Source: Bacteroidota bacterium (GTDB taxonomy: Bacteria > Bacteroidota > Bacteroidia > Chitinophagales > Chitinophagaceae). Taken from it: a stretch of DNA of 8,170 bases. The notes under the pieces were generated by a model. It was not told where the DNA came from and ran no database searches. It worked only from the letters and a program-made list of their open reading frames with translations. Where the stretch lies: contig JAJXYG010000059.1 of NCBI GenBank assembly GCA_021780705.1, forward strand, positions 1 to 8,170, in the 5' to 3' direction. Below, in pieces: positions 5,675-8,170 of the stretch. Within the stretch, counting starts at the first letter, position 1; each line of letters opens with the position of its first letter. A program made the position numbers and the translations under genes.

Positions 5675-6862
5675 GTGACCAACAGACAAATTTTTCTCCA
5701 GCACATCGGGCAGACCTCAGAGGCCCCCATTTCCCTTGAAATTTCCCGGGCAGAAGGCTGCAAGCTGTATGATGTGGACGGCAAGGAATATATCGACCTG
5801 ATCGGAGGGATCAGTGTTTGCAATACCGGCCATGGGAATCCGAAGGTGATTGGTGCCATAGAGCAACAGCTCCATCAGTACCTGCATGTGATGGTCAACG
5901 GGGAACTGGTCCTTTCCCCGCAAACCCGGTATGCCAGGTTGCTCACGGAGCATTTGCCCGGCAGCCTGAATTCAGTTTTTTTCACCGCTTCAGGCACAGA
6001 GGCCACTGAAGGCGCCATGAAACTTTCCAAAAGGTTTACAGGACGCACCCAGATTGCGGCTTTCAACCGCAGCTACCACGGAAGCACGCAAGGGTCGCTG
6101 AGTGTCATGGGAAGCGAGTACTGGAGAAATGCCTACCGTCCCCTGCTGCCAGACATCCTTCACCTGGAATATAATTCTTTTGAAAGCCTTGAGGCCATCA
6201 CCGAAAAGACCGCCTGTGTCATTGCGGAGCCCATTCAGGCAGAAGCCGGGGTGAAGGTACCGGGGTCGTCCTGGATGCGTGCCCTCAGGGACCGTTGTAC
6301 CCAGACCGGCACCCTGCTGGTGCTGGATGAAATTCAGACGGGATTTGGCAGGACGGGCACCCTTTGGGCTTTTGAACAGTTTTCCATAGTCCCCGATATC
6401 CTGCTGTTGGGCAAGGCCCTGGGCGGAGGGATGCCCCTGGGTGCCTTTATTGCGGACCGGGAAATCATGCAGGTGTTGAGCCACCATCCGGTGCTCGGTC
6501 ACATCAATACCTTTGGCGGACACCCGGTTTGTTGTGCAGCCGGGGCGGCCTCCCTGGAATTCCTGCTGGAAGAAAGGGTTGTGGAGACCGTAATGGGAAA
6601 ACAGCAAAAATTTCTGGAAGGAATCGATACCCGCAGCGTCCGGGATCTCCGGGGAAGGGGGCTTATGATGGCCCTGGAACTGGAGGATTTCCCCACCAAC
6701 AAGAAAGTAATTGATGCCCTTTTGGCGGACGGGGTATTTACCGACTGGTTCCTTTTTGCCCCTGAATGTTTAAGAATTGTCCCTCCGCTGACGATCACTG
6801 AAGATGAGATTGCACAGGCCTGCCAGATCATCAACCGCAACCTGAAAAAGGTCCTTGGCTGA
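5675..6862 (+). CDS. Class III (acetylornithine/GABA-type) PLP-dependent aminotransferase
   Basis: A fold-type I, class III aminotransferase of 395 residues, transferring an amino group from an omega- or alpha-amino donor to a keto acid through PLP. Visible landmarks in this numbering: SGTEA at 106-110 (phosphate binding), YHG at 134-136 (ring stacking), DEIQTGFGRTG at 218-228 with D218 contacting the pyridine nitrogen, catalytic K247 in LLLGKALGGGMPLG, and T279 with FGGHP at 280-284. Length is normal. The substrate cannot be fixed from sequence; the group includes acetylornithine, GABA and other omega-aminotransferases, and no arginine-biosynthesis genes are nearby. The frame extends to a TTG at 5603, but the extra 24 residues (rich in basic and small residues) look like untranslated leader. 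GTG at 5675 gives MTNRQIFLQHIGQTSEAP, a natural N-terminus. It is divergent from the carbonic-anhydrase-like gene and convergent with the barrel gene. Confidence 0.92.
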   Translation: MTNRQIFLQHIGQTSEAPISLEISRAEGCKLYDVDGKEYIDLIGGISVCNTGHGNPKVIGAIEQQLHQYLHVMVNGELVLSPQTRYARLLTEHLPGSLNSVFFTASGTEATEGAMKLSKRFTGRTQIAAFNRSYHGSTQGSLSVMGSEYWRNAYRPLLPDILHLEYNSFESLEAITEKTACVIAEPIQAEAGVKVPGSSWMRALRDRCTQTGTLLVLDEIQTGFGRTGTLWAFEQFSIVPDILLLGKALGGGMPLGAFIADREIMQVLSHHPVLGHINTFGGHPVCCAAGAASLEFLLEERVVETVMGKQQKFLEGIDTRSVRDLRGRGLMMALELEDFPTNKKVIDALLADGVFTDWFLFAPECLRIVPPLTITEDEIAQACQIINRNLKKVLG

Positions 6863-6864
6863 CC

Positions 6865-6895
6865 AGCCTGAAACCCTCCCGGGTTTATGCGGGCT
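6865..6895. terminator. Possible bidirectional terminator hairpin
   Basis: AAACCC (6871-6876) and GGGTTT (6881-6886) form a perfect 6-bp stem with a TCCC loop. It may be extended by AGCC (6865-6868) with GGCT (6892-6895) across an internal loop. It lies in the 87-bp space between two convergent genes, just after the aminotransferase stop. Only three T residues follow on the + strand, so termination efficiency is uncertain. Confidence 0.45.
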
Positions 6896-6949
6896 TTCCG
6901 CTAATCTTCCCGGAATACAAAATAGGGGCTTGCCTTGCACGGAAGCAGC

Positions 6950-8170
6950 TTAAAAATCCAGCCCCATGCTGAAATAATAAACAGGCTTGCTGTTAAAAAA
7001 GCCGCTCATAGGCCATCCGGCATCGAATTTCAGGAAATATCCCAGCAGGGTGGAACGGGCTCCAAAGCCGTATCCGCCGAGAAAAGGTCCGATCCCCGGA
7101 GCCTGGATTTTCACCTGTACTGTCGGGTCCTGGGTGGCATAGGTGATGGTCGGTCGGGCGAGACTGTTATAAGCACCATTCCATGCCGAACCGAGGTCTA
7201 CAAACTGGATCAGCTGGAAGTTGCGAACAAAGGCATTGTTGATCAACCGGTCAAACAGGGTAGTGAACACCGGCAACCGGAATTCACTATTGATGACAAG
7301 GCTGTTATTTCCGTTGGCGGCATTTTGAATGAATCCCCTCAGGTTAACCGCCAGGGACTGGAAGGCATAATTGGCATCCGGCGCCGGGGTATTGGCCGGG
7401 TTGAAATAGCGGTAGGTCTGTTGTCCGTTTTTGTCCGTTTTGACATTATTGGCAAACATGAACCAATTATCCACTCCCCCAAGAAAATACACCAGTTTCT
7501 GGCTTCCCCAGCTGAAATCACCGGCAACCCTACCCGCCCAGATGAAATTCTTGTAAATCGGGAAATAGGCCCTGGCGTCAAAGCCCAGGTTAAAGGTATA
7601 AGGTCCTTCGGTGGAGGCGAGCTTGCTGATCTGGGTATTCCAGTCCAGGTAAGCTTTATAGCGGATCCCGTTCCAGATATTGGTTACGGGACTGATGGTA
7701 TTGTCATATACATATTCCAGGTGGGTGAGGGCATAGGTCTTTGAAACATCCGGGGCAACCAGGGAAATATTATCCAGGGAGCTGACCACCTGCTTGTCCC
7801 ATCTGACTCCAAAGTTCAGCCTGATGCTTCTGATCTCGTCAATGGGATAATTAAGGTTAACCTGGTAGAGATTGGAAATGATCTTGCCGGGGTAATAGTT
7901 GGTGCTGGTATCCAGTCCGAAATTCAGGTCCTGGATCGAGCGGTAATAGGTGAGTCCCCAGTCCAGCCGTCGCTTATAGTCGTTGAACTGAAAGAGCCAG
8001 TCATTGTCTTTGAGGTTGGTGCCGATCCGGTACCCTCCTGAGAATTTGATGTCCTCCATGATATCGGCCGTACCCATCCGAAGGGTACCGTCAAGTCCGT
8101 TATTGGTAGTCAGGGTGATGGGGCCTGCTCCGCCTTCATATACCTGGTAACGGCTACCCAGCACATCGTT
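6950..8170 (-). CDS. Omp85/BamA-like outer-membrane beta-barrel protein, C-terminal part
   Basis: The last 406 residues of a larger outer-membrane protein; the frame is open at the right edge, so the start is outside the window. The visible part is a series of amphipathic, aromatic-rich strands. Omp85-type landmarks appear in order: FLGGVDNW (about 229-236), LRGF (277-280, matching the VRGF/Y loop motif), NSEFRLPVF (294-302), FVDLGSAWNG (323-332) and GYGFGARSTLLGYFLKFDAGWP (a 22-residue region at about 366-387, key residues G, R, D, P). The protein ends YYFSMGLDF, with the terminal aromatic residue that marks outer-membrane barrels for the BAM machinery. No POTRA domain is visible. In Bacteroidota such barrels can be fused to an N-terminal TolB-like propeller; the first visible residues (NDVLGSRYQVYEGGAG) could link to such a domain, but that is inference. 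The ATG-less internal GTG at 8162-8164 is not a start. Confidence 0.85.
   Translation of the reverse strand, partial: NDVLGSRYQVYEGGAGPITLTTNNGLDGTLRMGTADIMEDIKFSGGYRIGTNLKDNDWLFQFNDYKRRLDWGLTYYRSIQDLNFGLDTSTNYYPGKIISNLYQVNLNYPIDEIRSIRLNFGVRWDKQVVSSLDNISLVAPDVSKTYALTHLEYVYDNTISPVTNIWNGIRYKAYLDWNTQISKLASTEGPYTFNLGFDARAYFPIYKNFIWAGRVAGDFSWGSQKLVYFLGGVDNWFMFANNVKTDKNGQQTYRYFNPANTPAPDANYAFQSLAVNLRGFIQNAANGNNSLVINSEFRLPVFTTLFDRLINNAFVRNFQLIQFVDLGSAWNGAYNSLARPTITYATQDPTVQVKIQAPGIGPFLGGYGFGARSTLLGYFLKFDAGWPMSGFFNSKPVYYFSMGLDF

Noticed and set aside
6935..7744. Plus-strand open frame (269 codons) opposite the outer-membrane barrel gene
   Set aside because: It is the antisense of a well-supported Omp85-like coding region, and its product shows no domain or signal peptide.

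Overview
The window looks like chromosomal DNA of a Bacteroidota bacterium, most likely in or near the Chitinophagaceae. The reasons are the MoxR–DUF58–Bat gene order, A-rich leaders with little Shine-Dalgarno signal, a tiny lipoprotein with a short lipobox, and an Omp85-like outer-membrane barrel ending in phenylalanine. This assignment is inference from protein character and gene order; there is no rRNA or marker phylogeny in the window. I see no insertion sequence, phage gene, CRISPR array, tRNA or rRNA.

Left region (1-3309, + strand): the 3' end of a MoxR AAA+ ATPase gene is followed by a DUF58 protein, a membrane-anchored BatD/DUF4381-like protein and a BatA-type VWA membrane protein. 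The last three are packed tightly (1-nt gap, then 11-nt overlap), so this is one operon. It encodes a MoxR/VWA (Bat, 'Bacteroides aerotolerance') module, thought to act as an ATPase chaperone with metal-binding VWA partners at the inner membrane. The usual batB/batC/batD genes do not follow; rsgA does.

Middle region (3376-5471): rsgA (+), the circularly permuted GTPase of small-subunit ribosome maturation, converges on a leftward cluster of three genes. In transcription order these are a gamma-carbonic-anhydrase-like hexapeptide-repeat protein, a 59-residue lipoprotein that is easily missed, and a 100-residue protein I cannot name.

Right region (5472-8170): a 203-bp divergent intergenic space separates the carbonic-anhydrase-like gene from a class III PLP-dependent aminotransferase (+), which probably starts at GTG. 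That gene converges, across an 87-bp spacer with a hairpin, on the C-terminal 406 residues of an Omp85/BamA-like outer-membrane beta-barrel protein (-) whose 5' end lies beyond the right edge.

Most of the window is housekeeping or envelope biology. I did not find a convincing new system. The points most worth a second look are the shortened Bat operon, the small lipoprotein with its unnamed 100-residue neighbour, and the hairpin just upstream of the aminotransferase start.
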